Origin: Prorocentrum cordatum
Taxonomy: Eukaryota; Sar; Dinophyceae; Prorocentrales; Prorocentraceae
DNA length: 62,500 nt
Assembly: GCA_963575745.1 (NCBI GenBank)
Contig: CAUYUJ010015842.1
Coordinates: forward strand, 127,501 to 190,000
Direction: 5' to 3'
Shown: positions 31,293 to 41,206 of the stretch, piece by piece
Numbering within the stretch: position 1 is the stretch's first letter
Layout of the letters: every line of letters begins with the position of its first letter
The notes under the pieces: model-generated
Told to the model about the DNA's origin: nothing
The model's database searches: none
What the model saw: only the letters and a program-made list of their open reading frames with translations
Program-made: the position numbers and the translations under genes

Positions 31293-31635
31293 GGAACGTT
31301 TCGATACAAGTAGCACTCGCGGCGCAGGGATTGTGATTCACGTCTAAGGAACGTGAGGTTGCCCTCGCAGTCCCTGTTGCAATGGAACGTACGCGGGTAG
31401 GACATCATCACGTGGGGGGGAGGCGTGTCGTGATGCCCCGGTTGAAAAAATGGTTCACGACTCTCCCCATAGAGCTTGCAATTGAAAGACGAAAGAGATT
31501 GTCGGCCACATCTGCCGCCGTGCCCCCCGGTACGTTAAGGCGTGGTACAATGCCAAGGGATGCCTGGAATAGGGCTTCTGTCATCTTCTGAGCGCCCCCC
31601 ACTGTCACCAAGTCCAAACCCAAACATGCAACATC
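31293..31635 (-). CDS. Candidate exon with a frame lesion, unknown protein
   Basis: The exon begins directly after an acceptor-like AAAATTCAG|GAT at the end of family J copy 2 and ends AACGTTCC|GTGAGTG, a textbook donor, at 31293. The peptide contains GAQKMTEALFQASLGIVPRL and DVADNLFRLSIASSMGRVV, then after the G7 run at 31414-31420 the frame must shift by one to give PHVMMSYPRTFHCNRDCEG. GC is lower than in the surroundings. No family recognised. The shift may be a homopolymer error or a pseudogene. Confidence 0.45.
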
Positions 31636-31637
31636 CT

Positions 31638-31795
31638 GAATTTTTCAATACGGGCTTCATGGAAGCCCCGACCCTGTCCCCAGGACCGGTTCTTCATCCG
31701 GAGCCGTTACGGTCCCGAGGCCCGGCGAGGGCCCCCGCGAGGCCGAAATTGGCCAAAAACCTCCCGTCCGGAGGTTTTCTTTCACGGCGCGATCA
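31638..31795 (-). mobile_element. Family J introner-like element, copy 2
   Basis: Core CCCGAGGCCCGGCGAGGGCC, upstream CCCCAGGACCGGTTCTTCATCC. On minus its end AAAATTCAG joins an exon starting GATGTTGCATGTTTGGG. Confidence 0.7.
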
Positions 31796-31934
31796 CGTCT
31801 GGGAATGCATGTACCATCCCACCTCTCTCCGAACCCCAACAAAAACACTCTGGATCCGCGCTGCCGAGGCCGCGATCCCTGGTAAAAGAAATCAAGTCAA
31901 GCGAGCAGCTCCCGAGGCCACGATGCGAGGCGGG

Positions 31935-32070
31935 GATTTGTCCATATCCACCGCCCGGGAACCGACGCACTGGTGCCCCAGCGGGCGGTTGAGATGGATA
32001 TAGTTCGGCCCCCGGAGGCCTGAACATGTCCATATCCACCGCCTGCCGAGGCTCCGAAACCTGACCCTCC
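31935..32070. repeat. Foldback repeat with CCATATCCACCGCC arms
   Basis: GTCCATATCCACCGCC twice, with inverse GGCGGTTGAGATGGATATAG between; related to 17255-17440. Confidence 0.6.
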
Positions 32071-32292
32071 AGGCGGCGGTCATGCATCAACTCCCGCCTC
32101 GGACACGACACGCCTCGGGCAACAGCTGTGCGCCCGCGCTCTCGCCGAGACCCGCGACCCAGGCGTGGAAAGAGCTGCGGGGGCCCGCGCCCCCGAGAGG
32201 CCACGACCCCCGAGCGAAAGGGCGTGGAGATCTGCGCCCCGGGGCCTCCACGACGGCTCGAGGCCAGCAGCCAGGGCCGCCAAGGTAGACAT

Positions 32293-32447
32293 AGCTCGGG
32301 CACGTCCTCCTACAGGCGGATTTGGGGCAACACCTTGAAAATAGTTAAGCACTTTTGTGATACATGAAAACTGCTACAACATCGTCGCCAGAGATCTTTT
32401 AAATAATTTTGGAATATTCCTCCTGTAGGGGGACACGCCCGACTTCA
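32293..32447. mobile_element. Family B element, copy 6
   Basis: 155 bp. Flanks AGGTAGACAT and AGATAGACCC agree at 7/10. Confidence 0.8.
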
Positions 32448-32449
32448 AG

Positions 32450-32990
32450 ATAGACCCAGATGCCTCCAAGAAGTACCAGGATGGCTCGGAGGCGGCCCGA
32501 GGTGGCCTCACGCCCGCTCAAGGCGCCCCCAGGACGGCCCAGTAGGGCCACAAGAGGACCTCCAGTAGGGCAGGAAGAAGCTTGCATCGCAGATCCCCAG
32601 TATAGCCCCAAGGAGAGGAGCGCTGCCTCACCTTTTCGGACTTCCTTCATCAGCAGGCGGCCCCTAGAGGCCTCCAACATTACCCCAAAGACGGCCCAGG
32701 GGGGCCCCCTCATGGCCCAATTGTCCAAGGCGGCCTCCAGGCAGCACACGAAGACCACTAGACGGCCTAGGAAGGCCCCAAGCGAACCCCAAGCTAGCCG
32801 AAGAGGGCCTCCAGCAGAGGGAACCAACACCGCGCACAGAGCCTCTCGACGGCTCGCGACGGCGCCAACACGGTTCCAAGAAGAGCGCAAGAGACCCCCC
32901 CAGACGGCCCGAGAGCGCTACAAGACGGCCCAGGAGGGCCGCAGCCCCAAGACGGCCCAGGCTAGGCTGGGCCAGCATAACCCCTTTGGG
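32450..32990. repeat. Degenerate GGCCTCCAAGACGGCCC repeat
   Basis: Loose units similar to 20280-20800. Confidence 0.5.
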
Positions 32991-33006
32991 GGTCCACTGA
33001 GAAGAC

Positions 33007-33177
33007 TCGGCGGTGGACAAACCTCCATTTCGTAGACCTCCCCTTAGTGAAAACGGCCTGGGACCGAAACCGACGGACCTGGACACGCAAAAACGACGGC
33101 CGCGACGCCCTCTCGCGAACCGAAAACGGCCAATTCCTTAATCGACGTGTCCGGGTTGGAGGTCTGTCCACCCCCGA
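33007..33177 (+). mobile_element. Family A element, copy 4 (diverged)
   Basis: Ends TCGGCGGTGGACAAACC and GGTCTGTCCACCCCCGA; no clear target duplication left. Confidence 0.75.
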
Positions 33178-33266
33178 ACCCCTGTCCCCTTAGCACCCCC
33201 CCGCGCCCTGGGGATGCATGGCACACGGATGGCACGGCTTGCCGACCCCTGCCAGGGTCTGTTGGC

Positions 33267-33431
33267 GGCGCGCACAAGGGGGCAGGGGGAGGGGGGAAGG
33301 CTTCTTAGAGGGAGGCTGCTTCTCAGAAGGCGCCGGCCTCACATCTACAAAGAAGGCCCGCGCCTTCTGAGAAGCAGGGGTGCTTCTAAGAAGCCTCCCC
33401 CCCTCCCCCCTGCCCCCTTCTGCGCGTGGCC
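33267..33431 (+). mobile_element. Family I inverted-repeat element, copy 3
   Basis: 165 bp, about 45 bp inverted ends: GGCGCGCACAAGGGGG then GGAAGGCTTCTTAGA, inverse TAAGAAGCCTCCCC then CCCCCTTCTGCGCGTGGCC. Confidence 0.8.
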
Positions 33432-33540
33432 AGGGTCCGGCGCCAGCTCCCTGCAGGGGGCAGGCGGCGGTGTTCGGACCGAGGGAGCGGGAGGGGGTTT
33501 GCGGGTCCCTGCCGCGGCCTCGCTCGGCCTCCCCAGGGTT

Positions 33541-33716
33541 GGGTCGGGCGCGCCCTCCTACAGGCGGCGGATGTTTGACGACAGATGTTTTTTCTTAAAA
33601 GAAGTCAAAGTAGCGAGAATATTCAAACATAGTCACAAATACTGAGAAAGTCGTCGCCAGACTATTTCTGGACGATTTTTGAATCTGCCTCCTGAAGGGG
33701 GCCATGCCCGACTTGA
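33541..33716. mobile_element. Family B element, copy 7
   Basis: 176 bp. Flanks CCCCAGGGTT and CCCCATGGAA agree at 7/10. Confidence 0.75.
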
Positions 33717-33790
33717 CCCCATGGAAGGGCAGGCGGTGTTGTGCCGGGGTTGGAAGGGCACGGGCCTTGCTACAGAACGCAATTTTCGCC

Positions 33791-34148
33791 GATGCCTGCC
33801 GCGGTCTGGCGCTGCTTCCCTGGAGGGTCACGTGATGCTGTGGGGACCTTAGTGGCATTTGCTGCCGGTTCTTGCGCCGTTTTGTTGGTCCAGTTCCGTC
33901 GCCGTGCTTGTTGCCGTTTCCGGCTCCGCTCCCAATTCCGGAGCCGTTGTTGTTGCCGTTTCTGGTTGCCGCTGTTCTACCGTTTTCGGACACGGTGACA
34001 GAACGGCCGTGCCGTTTTGTGGGGCCCACTGCGGTTGGGAGCGGTGGAGTGGGATATGAACGAGCCCTGGTAAACACCCTGGTCTGCGGATGCCTGCCGC
34101 GGTCTGGGGCGGCCACTCTGGAGGGGCAAAAACGGGTGCTGCGGGGAT
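33791..34148. repeat. Family L copy 3 between duplicated 58 bp flanks
   Basis: GATGCCTGCCGCGGTCTGG with its downstream TGGAGGG and GTGCTG..GGGGA occurs at 33791 and again at 34089, on both sides of an L-type element at about 33848-34032 (CTTAGTGGCATTTG, GTGGGGCCCACTGC). Confidence 0.6.
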
Positions 34149-35630
34149 TGGGTTTGTGTGAGCAGGACACGACCCAGGAGGAGCTCGCTGGACCCCAGCT
34201 GTTTTTTCTCTTTTTCCTTTTTTGTTTTTGAAAAAATAAAAATAACACTAAAAAGCGAGGAGAAGGAGGAGGAGCTGCGGAGGAACAGCGGATGCCACAG
34301 GGACACGCCAGTCCCACTCAGAACGCGGGGAGGCAACCATCCTGGAGCAACGCCAGGCTTGAGGAAGAGGAGGAATATGCCAGAGGAGGAGGAGGAGGAG
34401 GCCGTTCAGAAGTACGAGGGGGAGAAGAAACAGCAATGTCGGAAGGAGGTGGGAGCAAGCAGAAGATTGGGAAGGACCTCGGCGGTGGCGCAGATCTCAG
34501 GTGGGATGTGGCCAGCACCACGCATCATGCCCGAGCACCAGTCTCGAGGAAGAACCGGTGCCGCTCGAGTGAAGCCGTTTGCCACCGCACAGTCTGCCAA
34601 CGCACCATGCCAGTGTCGTGTCTGGTGAGCGGGGAGGGGGCATTGTCCTGCCTCGACAAGGAACCTCAGCGGTAAGGACGGGGTCGACGGATGCAAGACC
34701 CTCGAAACGACGCGAAAGCCAATGATGCGCGCGCCCAGACGTGCTCAGCCAAAGGATGACCAGAACCGAAGAATGCAAGGTGCCCTTGCGATCAAGGCCC
34801 ATCCTCAACGCTGGTGCCCATCCTAGATTCTACCCGAGCACCCCTCGCGGCGCTGATGTCTCATGCTTATGCCCCTCCACTCCTTTCGCGATTGCGCGCG
34901 CTCTCAGAGATGTCGTTAAAGAGAGAAGAGCAGACACAAAGACGGATAATATACGATCTTGCCCCATCATATCAGACCAAGATGAGAAGGGACTAGAGAC
35001 TAGCCGTGCATGAAAGAGGGTGAGAGGAAGGCCAGGGAGAAGAGGGCCACAGAGGAAGCTGATGGGCAAGCTCGCGAGTGCTGAGGCGGTCCAGACACCC
35101 CGATCAGGAACAGCCGAGAGGGCGAAGGATGGGGAGGCGCAAGAGGAGGCGTGGGGGAGGGAGAGACCACCAACTCCTCATCAGGGAAGGCGCCAGGAGC
35201 AACGCGGCACAAACGCAAGGGCCAATCGGCACCCGTCCGACAGACCAAGGAGCGGCTCCGCCCCGCGACCCGACGCGTCCGAACGCCCCTGGAACCGTGC
35301 GGGCCCGGCCCGGGATCCCCAGGGGGAGTCCGGGCCCGCGCGGGCCGCAGGCAGGAGGCGGCCTGGCCCGTCGGGTGACCATGGACGTTTCCGCCGGCGG
35401 CGAGGCAGCATGGCCGCACCGGCGACGGAGCTGCACGGGGGCACCGAGATGCGAAGTGGCCAGCGTGGCGGGGGAGAGAAGGACGTCGGGCCCCCCTCCG
35501 GAGACCCCTCCTAGCGCAGGGCTGCACCTAAGCGGTGTCTTCCCGCTTCGTGTTGTCTTCGCTCTCCCTCGTCTTGTCTTCAGCCCGTCCTCACCGCAGA
35601 ACGAACTCGCAAGGAAAACGGCCCAAGAAA
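34149..35630. other. Unassigned region with ambiguous ORFs
   Basis: Frames of ordinary composition overlap on both strands (plus 34741-35013 with IARALRDVVKERRADTKTD; minus 34830-35069). Plus 35020-35514 is Arg/Gly-rich. No start, splice or family evidence lets me choose. No repeat recognised. Confidence 0.3.
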
Positions 35631-35635
35631 TCGCC

Positions 35636-35890
35636 TCCTCGTCCTCCTCCTCCTCCTCCTCCTCCTCCTCCCTCCCTCTCCTCCTCCTCCCCCTCCTCCT
35701 TCCTCCTCCTCCTCCTCCTCCTCCTCCTCCCCTCTCTCCTCCCCCTCCCTCCTCTCCTCCTCCTCCTCCTCCCTCCTCCTCCTCCTCCTCCTCCTCCTCG
35801 CCCTCCTCCTCCTCCTCCTCTCTCCCTCCTCCTCTCCTCCTCCCACCTCCTCCATCCTCCTCCTCCTCCTCCTCCTCCCCCTCCTCCTGG
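35636..35890. repeat. (CTC)n array
   Basis: About 250 bp of interrupted CTC. Confidence 0.95.
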
Positions 35891-36078
35891 GGCCCAGAAG
35901 CGCGCCAGCTTCTCGAGCGGCGCCCGCGGCCGCGGCTCGACGATCGGGCCCTCCCTCCGAGGACCAGCCGTGGTCGGCTCTCCACCGGCCCCTCCTCTCT
36001 GAGCCACGGACCCCCGGAGTAATCTCGGGTCGGGCATGTCCTCCTGCAAGCGGGTTTTGGGGGAAACAGGAAACATAC

Positions 36079-36263
36079 GTACTCCAGATTTCGAAATAAA
36101 AGGGAGGGGGTCTGGACCCTCCAAGACAAGCCATTTCAGACCTCCCCCGTGGGAGAACCCTCCAACACATCGTCCCCAGACCCCCCCAGGCCCTCCAAGA
36201 TAGCTTGGAAGAGACCCCCCCCGAAATGAGACCCCCCTCCCTTTATTACGAAATCTGGAGTAC
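36079..36263. mobile_element. Family C element, copy 2 (nested)
   Basis: 185 bp, close to 8611-8794. Its terminal GTAC is shared with the start of D copy 2. Confidence 0.85.
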
Positions 36264-36418
36264 CAGCCTGGAACATCTCCCTATCCCTATGCTGGGCATC
36301 TCCTCATCACGATGCCAATCCTAGGGGTTCCCTCATTGTTTGAGGGCGCATCCCCAAGATTGTCATCGCCTTCTGGCGTGTCAATCTTAGGGATAGGGAT
36401 GAGTTCGAGGCTGGTAAC
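36260..36418. mobile_element. Family D element, copy 2 (nested)
   Basis: GTACCAGCCTGGAACATC..CCCTATCCCTA at left, TTAGGGATAGGGATGAG..GAGGCTGGTAAC at right. Confidence 0.8.
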
Positions 36419-36504
36419 ATACGGGTGGACATAATTCAAAAAAGGAGCACGACAAATCGTCACCAGACCATCTTGTGAACTTTTCTTGGCTCACAGAGAA
36501 CCGA

Positions 36505-36672
36505 TGTCGATATGTTTTCTCCATGCGGTGCCCCCGGAAATCTCGACCCATTCCCCAGGACTGGCTTCACATCCTGAGTCATTGATTGACGGTCCCAGGG
36601 CCCGGCGAGGGTGACCCAGAAGCCGAAAACTGGGAAAAGCCCCCGTCTTGTTTTTTTTGTCAGTGCGTGCGA
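36505..36672 (-). mobile_element. Family J element, copy 3 (nested)
   Basis: CCCGGAAATCTCGACCCATTCC, GGGCCCGGCGAGGG and GTCTTGTTTTTTTTGTCAG. Confidence 0.7.
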
Positions 36673-36904
36673 TCTTTGGCCTTCTCCTCCTGCAGAAGGA
36701 CACGCCCGACTGCAGAGTGACACTGCGCCACGCCTGCCTTTCCGCGCCGCCGCCCGCTCCAGAGCGGCTCCGCGACCGCGCCCCGCGCGGGGAAGCCGCC
36801 CGCGAGGGGGAAAGCCGGTAGGACGGCGACGGCCGGCGCGCCGCCGACGGCGAGGCCGAGGGGGAGGCCGACGGCGACGGCCGGCGCCGCCGCGAGCGGG
36901 ACCG

Positions 36905-37225
36905 AGGGGGAGGAGGAGGACGAGGAGGAGGAGGAGGAGGAGGAGCAGCAGGAGCAGGAGGATGAGGAGGAGGAGGAGGAACAGGAGGGGGAGGAAGAGG
37001 AGGAGGAGGAGGAATAAGAGGAGAAGGAGAGGAAGGAAAGGGAGGAGGAGTGGGAGGAGGAGTGGGAGGAGGGAGGAGGAGGAAAGTAATGATGAGGAGA
37101 AGGAGGCAGGGGGAGGAGGAGGAGAAGGGAGTAGGAGGAGGAGGAGGAGCAGGAGGAGGAGGAGGAGGAGGAGGAGAAAGAGAAAGAGGAGGAGGAGAAA
37201 GAGAAAGAGGAGGAGGAGCAAGAGG
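36905..37225. repeat. (GAG)n array
   Basis: Over 300 bp of interrupted GAG. The flanking GC-rich 36715-36904 and 37226-37430 contain protein-like minus frames (for example VLGDKPALAVAFPRGGALR), undecided. Confidence 0.9.
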
Positions 37226-37429
37226 AGACCTTGCGCCGGACGCCGAGCTGCCCCGGCGCCGCCCAGGCGCACGTCCCTTCGTCTCTGGGGAGCGCCCGCG
37301 CGCAAGTGACCGGAGCGCGGAGCGCGCCGCCGCGCGGGAAGGCGACGGCGAGGGCCGGCTTGTCGCCAAGGACCTCGCGGCAAAACGCAAAATCAAGATG
37401 CCGTGGCCCCCTGTTCTTATAGTGAAGGT

Positions 37430-38560
37430 GCTCGTAACGATGATAGTGGTGACGCTGACGACGATGATGACGATGACGACGATGAGGACGATGGTGAAGT
37501 AGACGATGACGATGGCGATGCTGGTGCTGATGATGGTCACGATGGTGATGGTGCTGCTGATGATGGTGACGATGATGCTGATGATGAAGATGGAGAAGAT
37601 GATGAAGAATATGCTTATGAACATTAAGGTGATGATGATGTAGATGATGATGACGATTGCAATGGCAGAGCTGGTGATCATGATGGCTGTGCATCTGAAA
37701 ATAAATCTGATGAGCATGATGCTGCTGATGCTGGTGATGATGATGATGCTGATGATTAACTATGATGATGACGCAGATGATGATCATGATGATGATGATA
37801 CTGGTACCGATGATGATGAGGATGATGATGATGATCATGATGGTGGAGCTCCTGCTGCTGCTGATGATGATGGTGATGATGATGATGGTGAGTCTGATGT
37901 TGTCCCCGTGGTGACTGTCATGGTGGTAATGATGATCATGATGCTAATGATGATCCGAACGATGCAGACATGGCTCCTTCTGGTGCTGCTGGCGATGACA
38001 GTGAGGATGACGACGATGATGACGATGGCGGAGTATATGATGATGACGATGGTGATGCTGCTGCTGACGATGGTGGTGATGATGCTGATGATGATGATGA
38101 TCAAGAAAATGTTCATGAATATGACTGTGATAACGATGTTCATGATGATGACAACTGGAATGAGAAAGGTGGTGATCATGATAAAGGTGGATACGAAGAT
38201 GAACATGATGAGCATGATGCTGCTGATGCTGGTGAGGATGATGATGATGATGCTGATGACGATTTGAATAATGATGGTGATGATGATGACGCGGACGATG
38301 ATCATGATTATGATGCTGATGACGATTATGATGATGGTGATGATGATGCTGATGCTGATGATGATGACGATGTTGTTGGTGGTGCTGCTGCTGATGATGA
38401 TGGCGATGCTCATGATGATGATGCTGATGATGATGATGATGCTGATGATGATGATGCTGATGATGATGATGATGATGCTGATGATGATGATGATGATGAT
38501 GATGATGACGAGGGTGATGATGCCCATGATGCCGTCCCCATGGTTACGGTGATGGTGGTG
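37430..38560. repeat. (GAT)n-dominated array
   Basis: About 1.1 kb of GATGATGAC-type repeats with many substitutions. The plus frame from ATG 37970 (MAPSGAAGDDSED..) gives an Asp-rich product to 38611. Confidence 0.9.
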
Positions 38561-39190
38561 ATGATGATCATGATGCTGAGATGCTGGTCCTGCCGATGCA
38601 GACATGGCTGATTTTAAGTCGGGCCTGTCCCCCTACAGGGGGATTTCCGACGCTAAAATAGACAAACAAATGCTCAAAACAAAGTCTGGGGACTACTTTT
38701 TGAATAGTTTCTGACCCTTGAGGGGTATTTCTGAGCATCTTTCATTGTTCGCCCGAAATCCCCCTGTAGGGGGGCACGCCCGGCTTAAGACATGGCTGGC
38801 TCTGGTGCTGCTGGCGATGAGGCCGTCGTAACATTTTTGGCGTCCTGCCCTGGTTTTCAGACTCCCCCCATGCCCGGCAGTAGGCATTTTGGATCAGGGT
38901 GGCGCTTACCGCGCCCCAGGCCCAGCAGCTTAGCATAGCGTCTGACTGCTGCTCTCTAGTAGTTCTGGAGAGACCCGAGTCCAGTGGAGAAACATTCACA
39001 TCTCGTTTGATCTCGTTGAATCAATTCTCAGAAAGCTGCTGGCGATGAGGCCGAGACGCCGGGCGCGCCGCCACAGCTCGGGACGGTGAGCGCCGTGGCG
39101 CTGCTGCTGCGGGCCACGAGGTGCCGAGGTGCCCCGGGCTCCGGCCTCGGGGGCCCCGGGCGAGACTCGTGGGAGAAAGCACTCCCCAGG
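37970..39190 (+). CDS. Candidate Asp/Glu-rich protein gene, interrupted
   Basis: Pieces of one plus-strand coding region: 37970 onward (DMAPSGAAGDDSED, then poly-Asp from GAT repeats), 38789-38824 (DMAGSGAAGDEA) and 39032-39190 (KAAGDEAETPGAPPQ, TVSAVALLLRATRCRG), running into poly-Glu at 39190. A GT-AG intron 38825-39031 (GAGGCC|GTCGTAA, AATTCTCAG|AAAGCT) is phase 0. An 18 bp sequence (GCTGCTGGCGATGAGGCC) sits on both sides of it. B copy 9 separates the first two pieces and their frames do not join simply. A paralogous exon is on minus at 45310-45525. Function unknown. Confidence 0.4.
38611..38788. mobile_element. Family B element, copy 9
   Basis: 178 bp flanked by a perfect 10 bp duplication GACATGGCTG (38601-38610, 38789-38798), the clearest target duplication of the family. 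Confidence 0.9.
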
Positions 39191-39452
39191 TCAGAGGAGG
39201 AGGGGGAGGAGGGGGAGGAGGAGGGGGAGGAGGAGGAGGAGGAGGAGAGGGAAGAGAGGGAGGAGGGGGGAGGAGGAGGAGGAGGAGGAGGAGGAGGAGG
39301 AGGAGGAGGAGGAGGAGGGGAGGAGGAGGAGGAGGAGGAGGAGGAGGAGAGGAGGAGAGGGAAGAGAGGGAGGAGGGGGAGGAGGAGGAGGAGGAGGAGG
39401 AGGAGGAGGAGGAGGAGGAGAGAGGAGGAGGAGGAGGAGGAGGAGGAGGAGG
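39188..39452. repeat. (GAG)n array
   Basis: Continues in frame from the candidate exon at 39032 as poly-Glu. Confidence 0.95.
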
Positions 39453-39599
39453 GTGGTGCTCGTCGTCCTCGTGCTCATCCTGGCGCGGCGGGCAGCGAGA
39501 GATCTGGCGCTCCTGGTGCTCGTCGTCGAAGGTAGAACACCCATCTTGGAGATACCAAGCCCCAACATGCTTGCGTCACTGCGTCGTGCGTGAGAACAC

Positions 39600-39690
39600 T
39601 ACGACGGGTTCGTTTTGGCAATTCCCGACCTCTGGGCGCCCCCGCCGGTCGCCGGGACCGTCAAAAAACAGCTCAGGATGCAATCACTGT
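39600..39690 (+). mobile_element. Family J element, copy 6 (inverted, decayed)
   Basis: GCCGGTCGCCGGGACCGTCAA and AGCTCAGGATGCA match the reverse complement of J. Confidence 0.45.
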
Positions 39691-40003
39691 GTTGGTATTC
39701 GCCGTGACGCCCGTGAACCGCTGCTCGTCCTGGTAGCCACGGCCCGATGTTCCTCGACCTCCTCGCCAGCATGCACCCTGGGAGAGGCCCGTGGAGTAGC
39801 ACGATCGGTATTTTTGTTTCGCCCGATTGAAGCACAACATCTCGGAGGTCCGCACGGAGTTCTGGGGCCAGCGCCGGACAACCCCGGCAGGCGCCTCCGG
39901 CGCCGCCCCTGCCGAGATCCGCGCGCCAGGTAGCACCCAGCGACGGTCCAAGAGATCCGCGCGGCGACCTTCGATCACTTACACTTCGTACCCCGCAATT
40001 GTG
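39691..40003. other. Spacer with dispersed repeat K, copy 2
   Basis: 39830-39965 contains GGTCCGCACGGAGTTCTGGG and GGCGCCTCCGGCGCCGCCCC, as at 50440-50520. Otherwise unassigned. Confidence 0.4.
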
Positions 40004-40178
40004 GATACGGTAGGGGCCCGACCACAAGAAAACTTCCACAAGAAAACCAGCCCTGAGACCCCAGGGCGTCCATGGGTTTTGGTGTGGGAGCGTCGGGCTT
40101 CCCATCGTACCATGGAGGCCCAGGAAGCTTAGGGCACCCTGGAGGCAAGCAGGGTGTTTCTTTGGGTCTCCCCCTTAG
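40004..40178. mobile_element. Family F element, copy 2
   Basis: CCACAAGAAAACCAGCCC, CAGGGCGTCCATGG, TGGAGGCAAGCAGGGTG; ends decayed. Confidence 0.75.
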
Positions 40179-40224
40179 GAGCCCCGATACGCAACACGCA
40201 ACACGTAGGGTATTGATACGGAGC

Positions 40225-40850
40225 TCAACACGTAAACTGAACACATAGGTTTTGAACATGGACGTTTTGAACACGGCACGTGTTAAGTTTCAAAACGTGC
40301 CTTTCAGAGCAGCTAAGGTCTTCACTGTAAGAGTGATGGGGGCAGGCTCGGGGCGGGTCACGGGCGAGTCGCGGGTGGGTCGCAGGGGGGGCCAGTAGCT
40401 CGAAAACTGATGGGCCTGTTTTCCACCACCGCCTCCACCACCACCACCACCACCACCACCATAAGTTACATGAGTTGGAGGGGGAAGGAGGCGGAGGGTG
40501 AGGAGGAGGAAGAAGAAGAGGGGGAGGAGGATCCCCTCCCCCCTCCAACTGATAGTGGTGGTGGTGGTGGTGGACAACAAGCCCATCAAAAACAGCGGAC
40601 ACTGCCAGGACCCGTTGCCCCCTAGGACCCGTGTGCAATTTTTGCTCCACGGCTGGCAGGCACGCGCTGCTGTCAGACATGCCGAGGCCAGCGCTCGCCG
40701 CCACGCCGCTGCCCGCGAACATGCCACGCTCACGGAGGAGCGCCGAAGGAGAGGAAGAGGAGAAGAAAGGGCCCAGGGGGCTGCGCGGAGACCCGCTGCG
40801 GCTCGGACGAACCCCAGGACCCATTTGCTTCACCAGAGGAAGACGGAAAT
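40225..40850 (-). CDS. Candidate coding segment interrupted by foldback element Z
   Basis: Minus frame from the end of element G copy 2: PALAATPLPANMP-like antisense is absent, while this frame reads MFAGSGVAASAGLGMSDSS and LHTGPRGQRVLAVSAVF, then element Z (40408-40588), then ELLAPPATHPRLARDPPRA. Removing Z with one copy of its AAAAC duplication (186 nt) keeps the frame. Z has no stop in this frame, encoding His and Trp runs. An overlapping minus frame (40290-40733) is also open, so the frame choice is uncertain. Family unknown. Confidence 0.33.
40408..40588. mobile_element. Foldback element Z
   Basis: 181 bp. Ends TGATGGGCCTGTTTTCCACC / its inverse GTGGACAACAAGCCCATCA, continuing with (CCA)n against (TGG)n and GTTGGAGGGGG arms. 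Perfect 5 bp duplication AAAAC at 40403-40407 and 40589-40593. Confidence 0.8.
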
Positions 40851-40851
40851 G

Positions 40852-41044
40852 CGGGACTGGAAAATGACCACAGCCACTGCTTCTTGTTTGCGCCGCCTTC
40901 CAGCCGGCCAAACAAGAAGCAGTGGTTGTGGTCATTCCCCTGGTGCCAAGCTCAACGAAAATGACCACAACTACTGCTTTGTTTCTGCGGGCTGGAAGGC
41001 GGCAACAGAAGAAAAGCAGTGGCTGTGGTCGTTTTCACGCCCCG
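40852..41044 (-). mobile_element. Family G double-hairpin element, copy 2
   Basis: Inverted relative to 28713-28900, about 193 bp, same four alternating motifs. On minus it ends ATTTTCCAG|TCCC, an acceptor-like junction to the candidate exon below. Confidence 0.85.
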
Positions 41045-41206
41045 TAGGAAAGGGGGGGACAGAAGGACCCAGCGCCAATCCGAGAAACCCGCGCGGAGCT
41101 CAGAGGAGTGATGCTCAGGCCGTGCTTTGCTCTTCGACTCCCACCGAGGCCTCGATGAGCGCGCCGTGCGCGCCAGCGACGGGCCCGGCGTGCCTGGGGG
41201 GCAACG

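Larger units (their letters stand above)
36027..36714. mobile_element. Family B element, copy 8, carrying nested C, D and J elements
   Basis: Left end GGGTCGGGCATGTCCTCC at 36027; right end CTCCTCCTGCAGAAGGACAC then GCCCGACTGC at about 36685-36712. Between them lie C copy 2, D copy 2, a remnant of B interior (CGTCACCAGACCATCTTGTG) and J copy 3. Outer flanks start GAGTAA and GAGTGA. Confidence 0.75.

Noticed and set aside
37430-38560. Long Met/Ile-rich frames (poly-Met on plus, Ile-rich on minus)
   Set aside because: By-products of GAT/ATC repeats read in other frames; only the Asp frame joins ordinary protein sequence.
40556-40576. (GGT)n as an independent microsatellite
   Set aside because: It is one arm of element Z and pairs with (CCA)n at 40428-40462.
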